A stretch of 64,000 nt of DNA from Ovis canadensis (GCF_042477335.2 NC_091256.1:32828001-32892000); one strand, 5' to 3'; counted from the stretch's first letter, positions 1 through 12,393 are shown. Notes: generated by a model not told the origin, from the sequence alone. Numbers and translations are program-made.

Positions 1-837
1 GCTGGAAGAAACACAAGCTGGAATCAAAATTGCTGGGAGAAATATCAATAACCTCAGATATGCAGATGACACCACCCTTATGGCAGAAAGTGAAGAGGAA
101 CTAAAAAGCCTCTTGACGAAAGTGAAAGAGGAGAGTGAAAAAGTTGGCTTAAAGCTCAATATTCCAAAAATGAAGATCATGGCATCTGGTCCCATCACTT
201 CATGGGAAATAGATGGGGAAACAGTGGAAACAGTGTCAGACTTTACCTTGGGGGGCTCCAAAATCACTGCAGGTGGTGATTGCAGCCATGAAATTAGAAG
301 ATGCTTACTCCTTGGAAGGAAAGTTATGACCAACCTAGATAATATATTGAAAAGCAGAGACATTACTTTGCCAACAAAGGTCCGTCTAGTCAAGGCTATG
401 GTTTTACCAGTGGTCATGTATGGATGTGAGAGTTGGACTGTGAAGAAAGCTGAGCACCGAAGAATTGATGCTTTTGAACTGTGGTGTTGGAGAAGACTCT
501 TGAGAGTCCCTTGGACTGCAAGGAGATCCAACCAGTCCATTCTGAAGGAGATCAACCCTGGGATTTCTTTGGAAAGAATGATGTTGAAGCTAAAACTCCA
601 GTACTTTGGCCACCTCATGTGAAGAGTTGACTCACCGGAAAAGACTCTGATGCTGGGAGGGATTGGGGGCAGGAGGAGAAGGGGACGACAGAGGATGAGA
701 TGGCTGGATGGCATCACCGACTCGATGGAAGTGAGTTTGAGTGAACTCTGGGAGTTGGTGATGGACAGGGAGGCCTGGCATGCTGCAATTCATGGGGTCG
801 CAAAGATTCGGACACGACTGAGTGAGTGAACTGAACT
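1..837 (+). mobile_element. BovB (RTE) LINE, 3' part, cut by window edge
   Basis: Sense-strand BovB from the reverse-transcriptase active site to the 3' terminus, which ends in the family's short ACTGA-type repeats. The left end lies outside the window, so its length and left TSD cannot be judged. It abuts the 3' half of a Bov-tA SINE, which suggests that it landed inside that SINE. The family assignment is firm because eight more copies of the same 3' end occur here. Confidence 0.95.
2..829 (+). pseudogene. BovB ORF2 C-terminal remnant (reverse transcriptase and tail)
   Basis: One continuous frame of 276 codons, reading through the RT catalytic box YADD (59-70), the conserved MYGCESWTVKKAE block (418-456) and the basic C-terminus, to the family's usual stop at 827-829. 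The only break is a TGA at 620-622. Other copies have CGA (Arg) here, so this is a C-to-T change at a CpG. In an intact element the protein nicks DNA and reverse-transcribes its own RNA in the nucleus. This copy cannot, because of the stop and because the endonuclease domain is not in the window. It is the best preserved BovB frame here. Confidence 0.9.
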
Positions 838-912
838 GATAGAGGAGACTGGCAGGCTGCAGTCCATAGGGCACAAAGAGTAGAACATGACTGAAGCGAC
901 TTAACACACATG
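838..912 (+). mobile_element. Bov-tA SINE 3' fragment
   Basis: Matches the last ~75 bases of Bov-tA (the 'gagac tggcaggctgcagtcca' stretch followed by the gactgaagcgactta tail). The 5' half is missing and is presumably on the other side of the BovB copy, outside the window. Confidence 0.7.
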
Positions 913-2442
913 CATGTATTAGAAGAATAAGGAAAAACAAGAACATTTAACAAATGTAGACATGCATGAAAAGAGACAGATGAAGAAAAGATAGAGGTTT
1001 CACGGTGAAGTGGTGTCATCGTTATACACTATTTGAAAGAATAAAGACATAATCTAAGAGACGACATTTTACTCACAATTTTGACAGGTGACTACATTAA
1101 AATATCAAGAGTTGTGTTCATATTATCTCTTGTTTTCCAAATAAAAGCCCCAAATGCCATCATTTGAAATCTCTGCATTTAATCAAGTCACAATTATTTG
1201 TGTCAAGGAAAGGAATAACTCAAAACTAATTTACTTTGGAATTGAAACAAAATATGTAGTCTTACTTGAAGTCTGTTTGTCCTTCTCCTTTTGGTTTGTT
1301 TAGGCTAATGGTAAAATAAACTTCTATTCTCTGAGCACAGAGAGAGCAGATACATGACTTGGCACTGGATGGGGGAAAGGGAAGCCACCCTGGGATAAAA
1401 AATGGCAAACGCCCCTGAATCACTTTCATGTTGTTGTGGCCAAACAGCCTCACCACATCTGGGATTTCCTCATTTTAATTCCAAGTTGTCATATTTTCAC
1501 ACATTCTTGCTTTTTAGTTCTTGGGCTGAGGTATTATTTTCTAATTTGATCTGTGTCCTCTTGCAAAACTGTTGAAAATTCCCATCAAATGGGGACCTTA
1601 GATTTTCCCACATCAACTGTGTCTTATCATGGCAGCTGGTGTAGAAGGAGGAAAAGAAAGACTAAAGAGGTGTACAGAGAATTTCTGAGTTAAAAAATAA
1701 CAACATCAAAAACAAACTAAATTGTTAAAGAAAATCTCCTCAAATCTTTTCTTTCATTTCAAAGGGATCTGTAATTTGAAAATGAGGGACGTGGTAGCAA
1801 GACAGCTTCCAGACCGCTTTGAACCTCCCTAGAATTTCAACCTGGCCCGCCCAGCTTTCACACCTTAGTCTCTCTCCTCCTCTTGAGGTTTTCCTTCAGC
1901 ACTTCATTTTCTAATGTGCAATATACTTACCTATTTTATCTTATTTATGCTTTGTCTTCACCCCTTGAAGACCCCACTGAATATTCATTCACCACTAGAA
2001 TGACTATTTCCACATTTCTGCACAGTGCAGGAAATCTGAGCAAGAACACTAGTATTAAATTGGTGAAAGGATGAAAAGACACTGTATAGTGAATATGTTT
2101 TAAGACTTGTTTACCCCAGAGTCACTTGTTTACACTCTAGGGTACTAAAAACTCTGGAAATTTCTCATTCCCCTCCCCAAAGATTGCATTATATTCCAGA
2201 GTGAAGGACTTTCTCTCTCTGAAGGGAGGATGGGATCTTGTGCTAGCCACATTATTTAAGCTTTGAGTCTCATAATTTCCAAGCTCCTCTCCTATGGAAC
2301 AATCCTGATGAACGTTCAAGTGAACATCTGTCCTCATTGTGTTGCCCTGTGGGGGACTGGAAAACTAATGCTAAAATGCTCTGCGGGTAATAACAATCTG
2401 TCGTCTGATCCAAAGATTTTGGTTTCCTGTCAGAATACCCCT
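913..2442. other. Unassigned single-copy-like DNA
   Basis: No gene or firm repeat recognised. Short open frames on both strands have no recognisable domain. 1920-2005 faintly resembles an L2-type 3' end, too weak to call. Confidence 0.5.
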
Positions 2443-2545
2443 GTCTATCTAGCTAGCTAGCTATCATCAATCTGTCTATCATCTATCTATCTAAACTTAA
2501 CAGACAAATGGACAGAAGGAGGGAAGACAGGAAGGAAAGGAAAAA
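2443..2545. repeat. CTAT/CTAG microsatellite with adjoining GGAA-rich tract
   Basis: Imperfect tetranucleotide run (ctat, ctag, ctgt units) at 2443-2494 followed by a purine-rich ggaa/gaag tract to about 2545. A simple repeat, likely polymorphic. Confidence 0.85.
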
Positions 2546-4187
2546 GATTGGTTGAATATTAACCTGTCAGAAATTCCTTATACTCCTACACTGGATGGAA
2601 AACTCTACAGATAATAATGGAGGTCTAGTTGACTTTTAGATATAAATTATTCCACAGTTTCTTAGATCACTCATGGTAATTTAAAGTGATGTTTTCAGTT
2701 CCATGCCAACAAATGAGCCAAATAAAATTCAATTTCTGGTAAAAGAGTCTGAAAACTATAAAGGATTCAAATGTTTATTTTCAAAGTATCTACTAGAAAA
2801 TGTGTAAACTGCTAAAAATAAAGAATGATTAATCATTTATACCTGACAAAAAAGTCTTAGTGAAAAATTGTTCAAGAAAAGGAATGGTAGTTTGAGGCAA
2901 ATTAGTGAAGATAATAACAAAGAGCTCCTTTCTGAGATAACACGTAATTCCATAAAGATGATCTCTTAAAATAATTGAAAAGGGAAGAATTGTTTGCTCT
3001 AAGTTTTCTTTGGGACATGCTCAAAATATAGTGAATTCCCCTCTGAACAAAAGAAATAACAAAATCTACTAAACCAAAGATTCCAGAAACTTTTAACTTG
3101 CTATCTTGCTGACATTCTGAGTCTTAAGAAAGCTTTAGTCAAATGAGCAACTTGTCAATTTATCTATAGGCATTTCAAGGTCCCCCCCCCCCAAATTCAT
3201 TTAGGGTATAAAGTGATTCATGAAAAACTTCAAAAGGATTAATTAATGCAGTTTAGTTTCTGTAGTTTCTGTTAAAATATCAGAAAGCTCTTTACTCACA
3301 CCCCCCACCCCCAAGTTTTATGGTGATTCACCTAAAAAAATCTCTCTCATTGGCAGAAACACATGTTAGCTACATTTATACATTCAAGAAGAACACCATA
3401 GAGACCGAAATATTATGTTACTAAGTTAATGATATGCATATCTCATAGAATTTTCTGTAATCGATATCTGTGACCAAGTTGGCAACAGATCAAAAAGTTC
3501 CCCAGACAAAATCCCTGGTAGGCCCCTCCGCTGAGTTCTTCACCCCCTGACCATTGCAGAGCTTATTATATGGTTCACCTTCAGACAATAATTCACTGCC
3601 AGTGTATGATTATACTACAGCTGCTGCATGCATATTTGGGGATTTCTATCTTGGTGCTCAATGCGAATTATATATAATATTTACCCATATGCTAACAAAA
3701 GCACTGTATTCCATATATTGCATACATTAGCTATATAGGTACTTTTAGAAATATGCACAGATATCTAGTGACTTAAGCAAAAATTGTGTATCCCAGCTTT
3801 GAGAGAAGATGGTACAAGAAGGTTATAAAAAATGCTCAGTATAATTTTCTTTGTTTATCTGTCATGTCATTGAGTGACTTCAAAGCAGTTTCATTGGCAT
3901 TTCACTTGATCTGCTGAACTACAAGGTGACCCACCTTCTGATTTTTAGGTCTGTCATGTGAGACTGGTTTAGCCTCATTCTAAATGATCCTAGAAGGTAG
4001 AACCAATCCAACAGATGAAATCTGTAGGGAGTCAATAAAGGAGCCTTTTCTGCTTATTAGATCTCTATGGGTACAATAACTTGCTTTGCTGTTAATGTGT
4101 TTCTCAATGAAAATGTCTAATACAGTGATCAAAAGAAGTCAAGTAGCCACTGAGTAGCCAGATGAGATGACCTTTCAAATAGCTTCT
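2546..4187. other. Unassigned AT-rich DNA
   Basis: No coding region or firm repeat. Contains an 11-C run at 3182-3192 and a second C-rich run at 3301-3313. 3470-3600 is slightly more GC-rich and could be an ancient repeat I cannot name. Confidence 0.5.
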
Positions 4188-4376
4188 AATGTTGGTTGTT
4201 GTTCACCCGCTCAGTTGTGTCTGACTCTTTGCAACTCCATGGACTGCAGCATGCCAGGGTTCCCTGTCCTTCACCATCTCCTGGAGTTTGTTCAAACTCC
4301 TGTCCATTGAGTTGATGATGCCACCTACCCAAATCATCCTTTTGTTGCCCCCTTCTCCTCTTGCCCTCAATGTTGG
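4188..4376 (-). mobile_element. BovB-type 3' end, older copy, with 8-bp TSD
   Basis: Antisense BovB 3' terminus (tail at left). It differs from the young copies by the 'catggactgcagcatgccag' variant, which also occurs at 22.19 kb. It is flanked by the 8-bp direct repeat aatgttgg (4188-4195 and 4369-4376), consistent with a short RTE target-site duplication. Strongly 5'-truncated, so it carries no catalytic part. Confidence 0.8.
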
Positions 4377-5127
4377 AATCCTGGGTAAATGCTCTAGGAT
4401 TCCTTTAGTTAAGGATAGGTAGTAGCTTGCTGTCCTTCAGATCCTAAGGGGAATCTACAATCCCTTTCTTCCTTGTCTATATTCTTCAGTGCTACTGGAC
4501 ACATGCCCAGTTAAGATGAAGAACAGTTCAGCCATGGGCTGCAGCTGCTGTGTGGCTAATGGAAAAGGCAGCCAGGAATCCTCACTCTCTCTTTCTGCTC
4601 CATGCCAACAGGCTCGCCTGATTTGAACAAAAATCCAGTCAAGCTGCCTGCCTGGGGCTATGCGACACATCTGGGTGCCTCACAAGATTTCTAACTGAAG
4701 TGAGGGTCTGATTTCAAACTATGTAGACTCAGTATTAAACGCTCTCTTCTCCACTGGGCTCTACCATAAGCCAGTGAAAGCTGGGAGCATGAAACGCCTG
4801 GGATCTTGGAGCAGCAAAGGATCTCAGAGAAGATCTTCTGCTATATTTTTCAAAACATATTCCATGGAAACATTGCCTTGTGAAAGCCTCCTAGGGAAGA
4901 AAATGATCTTATATCAAAGAAATTAAGTAAATATTGTACATTTGGATCTTCCTAGAAGATTCACAGTGCACATTAATTTATTAAATGTTCTGAGAAGTCT
5001 TATTGCAAAGAAACTTCAGTAAGTGCAGAACTGACCAACACCATTTTTTCCCCCTTGCATTATGGTCACTAACATTCCTTAGACAATACCCTGGGATATA
5101 ACAATATTTTGGTGTCAAGCCTTTCTT
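4377..5127. other. Unassigned DNA
   Basis: No gene recognised. Antisense open frames at 4455-4670 and 4981-5325 have no family signature, and the second overlaps a MIR. 4830-4905 may be a remnant of an old hAT-type element, but I cannot place it. Confidence 0.45.
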
Positions 5128-5224
5128 TTTACATATGAAGAAACTTGGGTCCAGAGAGATAAAGTGATATGTCCCAGGCTGAACAAACTGACAGTTATGA
5201 TGAGACTCAGGTTTCCCTGCTCCT
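5128..5224 (+). mobile_element. MIR SINE fragment
   Basis: Carries the MIR core pattern: 'gaagaaacttgggtccagag', then agataaagtgatatgtccca, then a decayed gactcaggtt block. Heavily diverged, as expected for this pre-eutherian SINE. Confidence 0.65.
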
Positions 5225-5481
5225 AATTGTATGTTCTTTTTCCTGAAAGATTGTCCATGATCACATTCTGGACTTTCATACTTCATTTTATCATGCCTAG
5301 ATCTGGTGCTCATCTTTAGACTCATCAGCTCTGGCTATAGGGAAAAGTCTGTGAAAAGGCTTTAGATAAGTATAAGCTTCACCAACCTACTGGAGCCAAG
5401 AAGGAGTCTTACTATTAAAAACAAAAACAATAATATGTCAGATTGAGGAGAAATGTTCTACCAGATTTGGAATTAGTCACA

Positions 5482-5797
5482 ACAGTCCATTCTGAAGGAG
5501 ATCAGCCCTGGGATTTCTTTGGAGGGAATGATGCTAAAGCTGAAACTCCAGTACTTTGGCCACCTCATGCGAAGAGTTGACTCACTGGAAAAGACTCTGA
5601 TGCTGGGAGGGATTTGGGGCAGGAGGAGAAGGGGATGACAGAGGATGAGATGGCTGGATGGCATCACCGACTTGATGGACGTGAGTCTGAGTTAACTCCA
5701 GGAGTTGGTGATGGACAGGGAGGCCTGGCGTGCTGCAATTCATGGGGTCACAAAGAGTCGGACACAACTGAGCGACTGAACTGAACTGAACTGAAAG
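5482..5797 (+). mobile_element. BovB 3' end, 5'-truncated
   Basis: About 315 bp of BovB from the coding block after SNQSILKE to the 3' repeats. The Arg codon lost in other copies is an intact CGA here. A G-to-T change turns a Gly codon of the GGIGG stretch into Trp, and a taa (5694-5696) interrupts the C-terminal frame. No convincing TSD found. Confidence 0.9.
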
Positions 5798-5963
5798 AGT
5801 TATTCATCATTCTATGACTTCTCTAACACATGTATTTCCTCATTTGCACACAAAATTCCTAATGAACTTTTGCTTAACCTACTTTACCTGTTCCATGAAC
5901 CTCAAGTCCACTCAACCCCACTTTACTAACTGTGAAGTAGACAATTAGAAATTACATCCTTTC

Positions 5964-6748
5964 AATGTTCCACCCTTATGGCAGGAAGTGAAGAGGAACT
6001 AAAAAGCCTCTTGATGAGAGTGAAAGTGGAGAGTGAAAAAGTTGGCTTAAAGCTCAACATTCAGAAAACGAAGATCATGGCATCTGGTCCCATCAATTTA
6101 TGGGAAATAGATGGGGAAACAGTGGAAACAGTGTCAGACTTTATTTTGGGGAGCTCCAAAATCACTGCCGATGGTGGTTGCAGCCATGAAATTAAAAGAT
6201 GCTTACTCCTTGGAAGGAAATTATGACCAACCTAAACAGCATATTAAAAAACAGAGACATTACTTTGCCAACAAAGGTCCATCTAGTCAAGGCTATGGTT
6301 TTTCCAGTAGTCATGTATGGATGTGAGAGTTGGACTGTGAAGAAAGCTGAGTGCCGAAGAATTGATGCTTTTGAACTGTGGTGTTGGAGAAGACTCTTGA
6401 GAGTCCCTTGGACTGCAAGGAGATCCAACCAGTCCATCCTAAAGGAGATCAGTCCTTGGTGTTCATTGGAAGGGCTGATACTGAAGCTGAAACTCTAATA
6501 CTTTGGCCACCTCATGCGAAGAGCTGACTCATTGGAAAAGACTCTGATGCTGGGAGGGATTGGGGGCAAGAGGAGAAGGGGACGACAGAGGATGAGATGG
6601 CTAGATGGCATCACCAACTCGATGGACATGAATTTGAGTAAACTCCAGGAGTTGGTGATGGACAGGGAGGCCTGGCTTGCTGTGATTCATGGGGTCGCAA
6701 AGAGTCGGACACGACTGAGTGACTGAACTGAACTGACTGAATGTTCCA
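5964..6748 (+). mobile_element. BovB, 5'-truncated, with 9-bp TSD
   Basis: The insert begins immediately downstream of the YADD box and ends at the 3' repeats. It is bounded by aatgttcca at 5964-5972 and 6740-6748, so both ends are known exactly. The ORF2 remnant is broken by a 1-base loss near 6220 (after the CLLLGRK block) and by a CAA-to-TAA stop at 6496-6498, with the C-terminal piece open at 6514-6726. No catalytic residues remain. Confidence 0.93.
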
Positions 6749-8129
6749 GAAGAGACACGATCATCAGTTTAGAAATTCCGGATGCCTTCTCTAGAGGTCT
6801 CCATCAGGTGCAAACAAGGCTCTTTAGGTACAAAAAATATATAGACTTAACATTCTCCCCTAATATAACTCAAGGTGGCAGAGGGTGGGGTGGGGAGGGG
6901 AAGACAACAGCAGTGAAAATTCCCATTTAAAGAATTAGAGAGGGGAACACACCACACCTTGGACACTTATAGATGGTGGTAACAAGATGGACATTGATGT
7001 GTGACTAACTTCTTTGACAACTGACTAAGCCTCATAATTGGTCAATATGGACCCCAAGATCAGACTCCTGGAAATATTTTCACTGTTTTTCAGGATCATC
7101 CATGAAAGAGGCATTGTAGAATCCTCAGGCTGTCCCAACTGAGTTGTTCAATTCTCTTGGTGGTGATTTTGGTGACTGAATTACTTAAGATGTTGAGAAA
7201 TGTGGTCACTTTTTTTCAGTCTTGAGAATATTTTTGATCACATAATTACCCTAAGACGATTTAAGTGGATTCTGCTCAATATCATTATTGCAGACACTCC
7301 TTGCTAATTAACAATATAGGAAACTGCATAGTCTAATGTAGACTGAACTACAAACTAAAGACAGTGTCCATTCTTCTAATTTTTATTTAAAGTTATCAGC
7401 CTTGGAGCTACTCCCTCTTTTTGCCTTTTTATTTATATTTGTTTTCCATTTCTGTTAGTATTCCTTGAAGATGCCCAGAACCAAAGGGACTGAAATAGCA
7501 AACAACATATCAACAGCAGCCCCCAAACATTGAGCACTTAGTACAACTTGAAAATGAGGGAGAGTAAGAACAACATGAAGGTTAATAGGATTTAGTTTCT
7601 GCTACTGGGGACTGTCTGACAAAGACTCACAGCACAAGTGCCAAAACACATCAGTGAAATTTCATAAAATCTGAGGGCCCTCTGTGACAATTAGAACAAC
7701 AAAGCCGATGGTTCTGTTTTTGGAGAACCATTTGCCTTCAAAAGAAATTGGTTTACAATAATGGATGGACATGAAACCAAGTTATCTGAAGAACAAATGA
7801 AGATATAGGAGACTTCAGCCTAGCATCAGAAAATTACACAACAAAAGGGTCAAAATATTACATAACCAAAAGTCACTTCATCTAATCTTCTATACAATGT
7901 TTAAATTTCCTAACAGCTACTTGCTCAACTAATGCTTAAAATGAGGAGTAGTTTCCTCATTCCTTAAATAAGCAAAGCAGCTTATTTAATATGTTTTGAA
8001 ATAAGTTTTTACTGAGTTTTCACAAACATACAAACATTTCACAAATTATAAATGGATAGCTCAATGAATGTTCAAAATGTGAACTTGCTCTCCTTTTTCT
8101 GTTCCTGAGGGTCATCTGTCTACTTGATT
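6749..8129. other. Unassigned DNA
   Basis: No gene, repeat or exon-like open frame that I can support. There is a G-rich patch at 6872-6902. Confidence 0.5.
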
Positions 8130-8404
8130 TATTTTAAAAAAATATTGTGGTATAACTGACATATTATATTAGTTTCAGGTGTATGATATGATTCAATACT
8201 TGTGTATATTGTGAAATTATCACCATAATATCTAGTTACCATCCATCACCTCACAGATTTACAATTTTATTTTCTTGTGATGAGAATTTTTTAGATGTAT
8301 ACTCTTAGCCACTTTCAAATTCACCATATAGTATTATTAACTATAGTTACCATTCTGTACATTATATCTGCATGACATTTATTTTGTATCTGGAAGTTTG
8401 TACA
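8130..8404 (-). mobile_element. Old L1 (L1M-type) 3' UTR, antisense
   Basis: Matches the reverse complement of an old mammalian L1 3' end: 'attagtttcaggtgtatgat', 'ccatccatcacctcacagat', 'ctatagttaccattctgtac' and 'ctggaagtttgtac' occur in the expected order. No coding part. Confidence 0.75.
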
Positions 8405-8460
8405 TTTTTTATTGAGATAGAGCTGATTTACAATATTGTTTTAGGTTCAGGTGTACAAAA
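8405..8460 (-). mobile_element. L1 3' tail fragment, antisense
   Basis: A second, different L1 3' end directly after the first (tttttattgagatagagctg ... tttacaatattgttttaggttc). About 55 bp remain. Confidence 0.6.
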
Positions 8461-9247
8461 CATCTTGGAAGTTTTGTGAGCATGGGTGCATATCCCATAA
8501 GTCCACTAAATTATGAAACATTAGCAAGATAACTACTAATATTAAAAGTTTGAGGACCAGTTGCCTAACAAAGGAGAATTCACTGCTGGAAATGCTGCCC
8601 TAAGGGACCACTCAGTGGACAGTCAGCTGATCTTCCCTGGCAATACTGTGAATAGAGCCTGAACCAATCAAAACTTCTACAATGAGTAGAGAGCTCACGC
8701 TTACATAGTACATAACCCGCAGTGCCCTGAGTTCTTGCTCACCTTGTCAGCCACCAGCTATGTAGACGGGCTTCCTGTGGTGGGAATGATGGGCAGGTTC
8801 CCTGTAATTAGACAACAGGTGCAGCAGGAGAGTAGATAGTGAGAGCTCATGCCTTAGATTCCTTCCCCTCCTCAATCATCTAGTTTTTTCATAACTAGAG
8901 TCTTTCGTTTATTTCCTTCCAGGCAGCAGGACCACTTCTTTGTGCATCTATGTCATGGAAATACAACATAAGTATCATTTTCACTGAATCCAGGACTCCC
9001 CAAACACTGAAATTACACATTTACCTAGTGTTCAATAGTCAAAAAAGATATATTCCTTTTACAGGAAAATTATTAAAAAAAATTTTTAAAGGGCCTGAGG
9101 TAGTAACTCAAATGCTCTGAACAGCAAATTTTACAGAGCATGGAACAGTGAATCAGACAGGTAGATATTTGTTGAGATCAAATCTTTAAAATGGTGACTG
9201 GCCTAAATCTCTCCCCATTTTGTGATTACTCTCTAAAAATAAGGTTG
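8461..9247. other. Unassigned DNA
   Basis: Nothing recognised on either strand. Confidence 0.5.
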
Positions 9248-9420
9248 CTGCAGGGAACTCTACTTAATACTCTGTAATAACCTATATGGGAAAAGAATCT
9301 TAAAAAGAGTAGATACGTGTTTATGTATAACTGATTCACTTTGACAGCAAAACTAACACAATGTTGTACATTAACTGTATGCCAATGAAAATTAATTAAA
9401 AATTAAATTAAAAATAAAAT
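9248..9420 (+). mobile_element. L1 3' end, sense
   Basis: Artiodactyl-type L1 tail: 'cagggaactctacttaatac', 'ctgattcactttgacagcaa', 'ctaacacaatgttgtac', then an A-rich end with repeated aaattaa. 5'-truncated, with no coding sequence. Confidence 0.75.
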
Positions 9421-10500
9421 GATGACCAGCTTGCTGGTTACAGGTGGTTTGTTTTAGTCAACCTCAGAACAAGACATGTCAACCAACAACGCAGGGAGAG
9501 ACCTATGACTGTTTGAGCTTTACACACCACACCACACTTACTACACTATCCAGCGTGACCACAATGTACACAGAACACAGAAGCCTCCCTCCCTCTGGTC
9601 CTTTCATCCTTTCCTCTTTCCTCTCTTCTTTCTGTAACTATTCATTGGGTTAACTATGTGGCAGGCACTTGGGCAGGACACAGAAGTGAAACAACATGTT
9701 TCAGGTGATTTTTGAAATTTAAAATCTTATACAGTAAATGTGAATTCGTCAAGGGAAAACTCTTGTGGGAATAAACCTTGCAGGCCAGCCTGGGTAGCAA
9801 GGTGAAATTAGCTTACAGGGGTGTGAGGAATAGGAAAAAGTCTTACCCTTGGTTCAATGCTAATTCACCACAGCTTCCCACACACAGCCATTATTATGAA
9901 ACAATTTACTAAAAACATAAAACATGTCATAAATGTCTACATTTTTGTGCCATGAAGATGCCATATCTCTGTGACATCTTGTTTGCTGGAATATTTAGGT
10001 GAGTTACAAATATACCAGCACATTGTCCTATGTTAACAAAGCATCTAAGAATACACGTTTATACATTGCTCAAGGGCAAGGATGTTTTATCGTAAACTCC
10101 TCCTTCACCTCATTTAGCCTAGTAACTTCCTAATATATGCTGAAAACATGCAAGTCAAATGATACCCTGGTGCTGTCAACTAAATTGAAGAAGAGCTTAA
10201 AATGAAACTGATCTTTTCTACCTTGTGAAATTTAGAGCTTAGGTATTTTTCTCATTTCCAGGCACCGGGATTCCAGAGTTCCTTCTAGAACATTAGGGAC
10301 ACATTATCAAGTTTACCAAAATAAGAAACACTTTTTTTTTCATATAGGAGAATATATATCTTTGGTTTTAATCCCAAGAGCACAGTCAATAAAATCATAT
10401 GCTAATTACATTTTAAGAAGAATAATTCCAAGGAACGGATCAAATGGTCTCCACCTTTGTTCTTGTGGCATATTTCACGGTAGAAATGTGTTATCTTAGC
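9421..10500. other. Unassigned DNA
   Basis: No gene recognised. A 36-bp stretch at 10178-10213 resembles 10645-10680 (about 30 of 36 matching). Confidence 0.5.
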
Positions 10501-10569
10501 CCCTGACTCTGCCCATGTTACTTTACTTAGCACCCCCATTTCTGGGAAAGTCCAGCCAGCTCTACTTGT
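10501..10569 (+). repeat. 69-bp direct repeat, copy 1
   Basis: Begins ccctgactctgccc and ends ctctacttgt. It matches 11110-11178 with three mismatches in 69, and neither flank extends the match. I do not recognise it as a known repeat family or as coding. Confidence 0.85.
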
Positions 10570-10771
10570 GTGGCATGGGAGAGACGAACATTCTTAAGTA
10601 GAATGAATTATGCAGCTGAACGGATCAGTGATAACTGTGGTTTAAACTAAATTGAAGAGCAGCCAAAAATTAAACTGACCAAATTTAGTTCCATCTCAGC
10701 CTTACTTGAACTTGTTTAAGATGTCTCTGACTGTTTAACTTTCTGCCTTACAGAATAAAACTTAAAATTTT

Positions 10772-10937
10772 CTCTACTAGCACAGGGAACTATATTTAAT
10801 ATCCTGTGATAAACCAGAATGGAAAAGAATACAAAAAAGATACGGGTGTGTGTGCATATCTGAGTCACTTTGCTGTAGAGTATAAATTAGCACAACATTG
10901 TAAACCAACTATAATTCAACAAAATTAAAAAAAATTC
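10772..10937 (+). mobile_element. L1 3' end, sense
   Basis: Same tail type as at 9.25 kb: 'tagcacagggaactatattt', 'gagtcactttgctgtagagt', 'agcacaacattgtaaacc', and an A-rich end. It lies between the two 69-bp repeats. Confidence 0.75.
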
Positions 10938-11109
10938 TATAATAACAAGCTAATAAGCAGGAAAGACCCAGAAAAAACAAAAACACTCTCCTAGATAGAA
11001 TTCAATGAATTATTATTTACTGACAATGACTCTTCCTTCTAACTAGATTTTGATGCAGATTTGACATTTAAGGTCTGAAAGGTACTTTAGGGTTTTTATA
11101 AACATCAGT

Positions 11110-11178
11110 CCCTGACTCTGCCCTTGTTACTTTACTTAGCACCCCCATTTCTGGGAAAGTCCAGCCAACTCTGCTTGT
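11110..11178 (+). repeat. 69-bp direct repeat, copy 2
   Basis: Partner of 10501-10569, in the same orientation and 609 bases downstream. About 96% identity over its whole length, with abrupt ends. Confidence 0.85.
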
Positions 11179-12070
11179 ATATTATCGTGGAGGCAAAAAT
11201 TTGCAAAATTATACTCAGATTCATCACAACAACAGAATACAAACACACACAAAAACATCTGGAAAAGAAGATAAAAAAGAAAGCATGGGTGGTCACTTTC
11301 CTAATCTATACCCTCCCTAATAAATCAGAGTTTGCTTCTATACAAAAATAATACATCATCTCTCACATCTTGAAAGTTGCTAGAACTATTTCATGGAAAA
11401 GTGACCTAATGCCGAAACCATCTCAATTAATCCTAGAGCTTCCTAAAAACACCCAGTGCATGACACCTGTTTGGAAAACGTTCATTTGCTCCCTGGTACC
11501 ATGCTGGCTACTTCTCGGCTTCCTACCCGATCTCTGATGTAGCTTGTAGATGACCACAGTCCTCAGTTGTTTTCCGCACATTTTACCATTGTTCCCTTAT
11601 TTGTTTCTTTTGAATCTGATTTCTGCTATTATCTTTTGGATCTCTGGTTGAAATTCTTAGAAAAATCCTCCTGGAAAGCTGTTCTTTTCACTCTCTTATT
11701 GGTGCCTTGGAGAGCAATACCAATAAGAGACTAAGAATGAAACTAGCACAAATCATTTTATCTTTGAGTTGTGTGGCTACAATCAAAACCTCATTTGCGA
11801 TGCATAATCACGCAATATTTTACTTTCCCTTGTCAAAGCCGGAACATTCTCAAAACATTTGCACTGTCTGGCTTTATTCATTAGTGGTGGTAATAACAGA
11901 GTGGGGTAGAATGGAAAAAGGGTTGAGGAAACTGAAACTCTTACTCCCCTCAAAAAAGTGAATTGTTTTGGAAGCAACAACTGAATTCAGTCAAAATATG
12001 TAAATATAGTGGGCCTAAAATAATCTGCACTTTTTCAAAAAAGAGAGAGAGAACTGATAACCACCCATAA
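11179..12070. other. Unassigned DNA
   Basis: Nothing recognised. Open frames at 11707-11961 (+) and 11783-11980 (-) overlap one another and show no family signature. Confidence 0.5.
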
Positions 12071-12231
12071 GAAATAACTGCCTGGGGGCTTCCCTGGTGG
12101 TCCAGGGGTAAGACCCCACGCTCCCAATGCAGTGGGTCCAGGTTCAATCCCTGGTCAGGGAACTAGATCCTGCATGCCACAATTAAGACCTGGCATAGCC
12201 AAATACAATTTTTTAAAGGAAATAACTACCT
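12071..12231 (+). mobile_element. CHR-type SINE with 13-bp TSD
   Basis: tRNA-derived artiodactyl SINE of the short CHR type: 'gcttccctggtggtccaggg', a B-box-like ggttcaatccc, 'tcagggaactagatcc' and an A/T-rich tail. Flanked by gaaataactgcct (12071-12083) and gaaataactacct (12219-12231), a TSD with one mismatch. Confidence 0.85.
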
Positions 12232-12393
12232 AGCTCTCTCTAGACATAGCCAATCCTACCTAGATATAGTATGTCCCACTTGGTGAATTACCTTTGCAGA
12301 AAATGCAGATGTATTAACTACATCAGAGTTTTTTTCTAATTTTCCATACAGTGCTGGAAAATTCACATGATTTTATGTGCTTGTGCTGTTGGG

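Noticed and set aside
5460-5815. TSD for the BovB 3' end at 5.5 kb (gaattagtcaca versus gagttattcatc)
   Set aside because: Only about 8 of 12 bases agree; chance similarity cannot be excluded.
12084-12218. tRNA gene
   Set aside because: The tRNA-like heads with B-box strings in this and the Bov-tA copies are SINE promoters; no complete cloverleaf with acceptor stem is formed.
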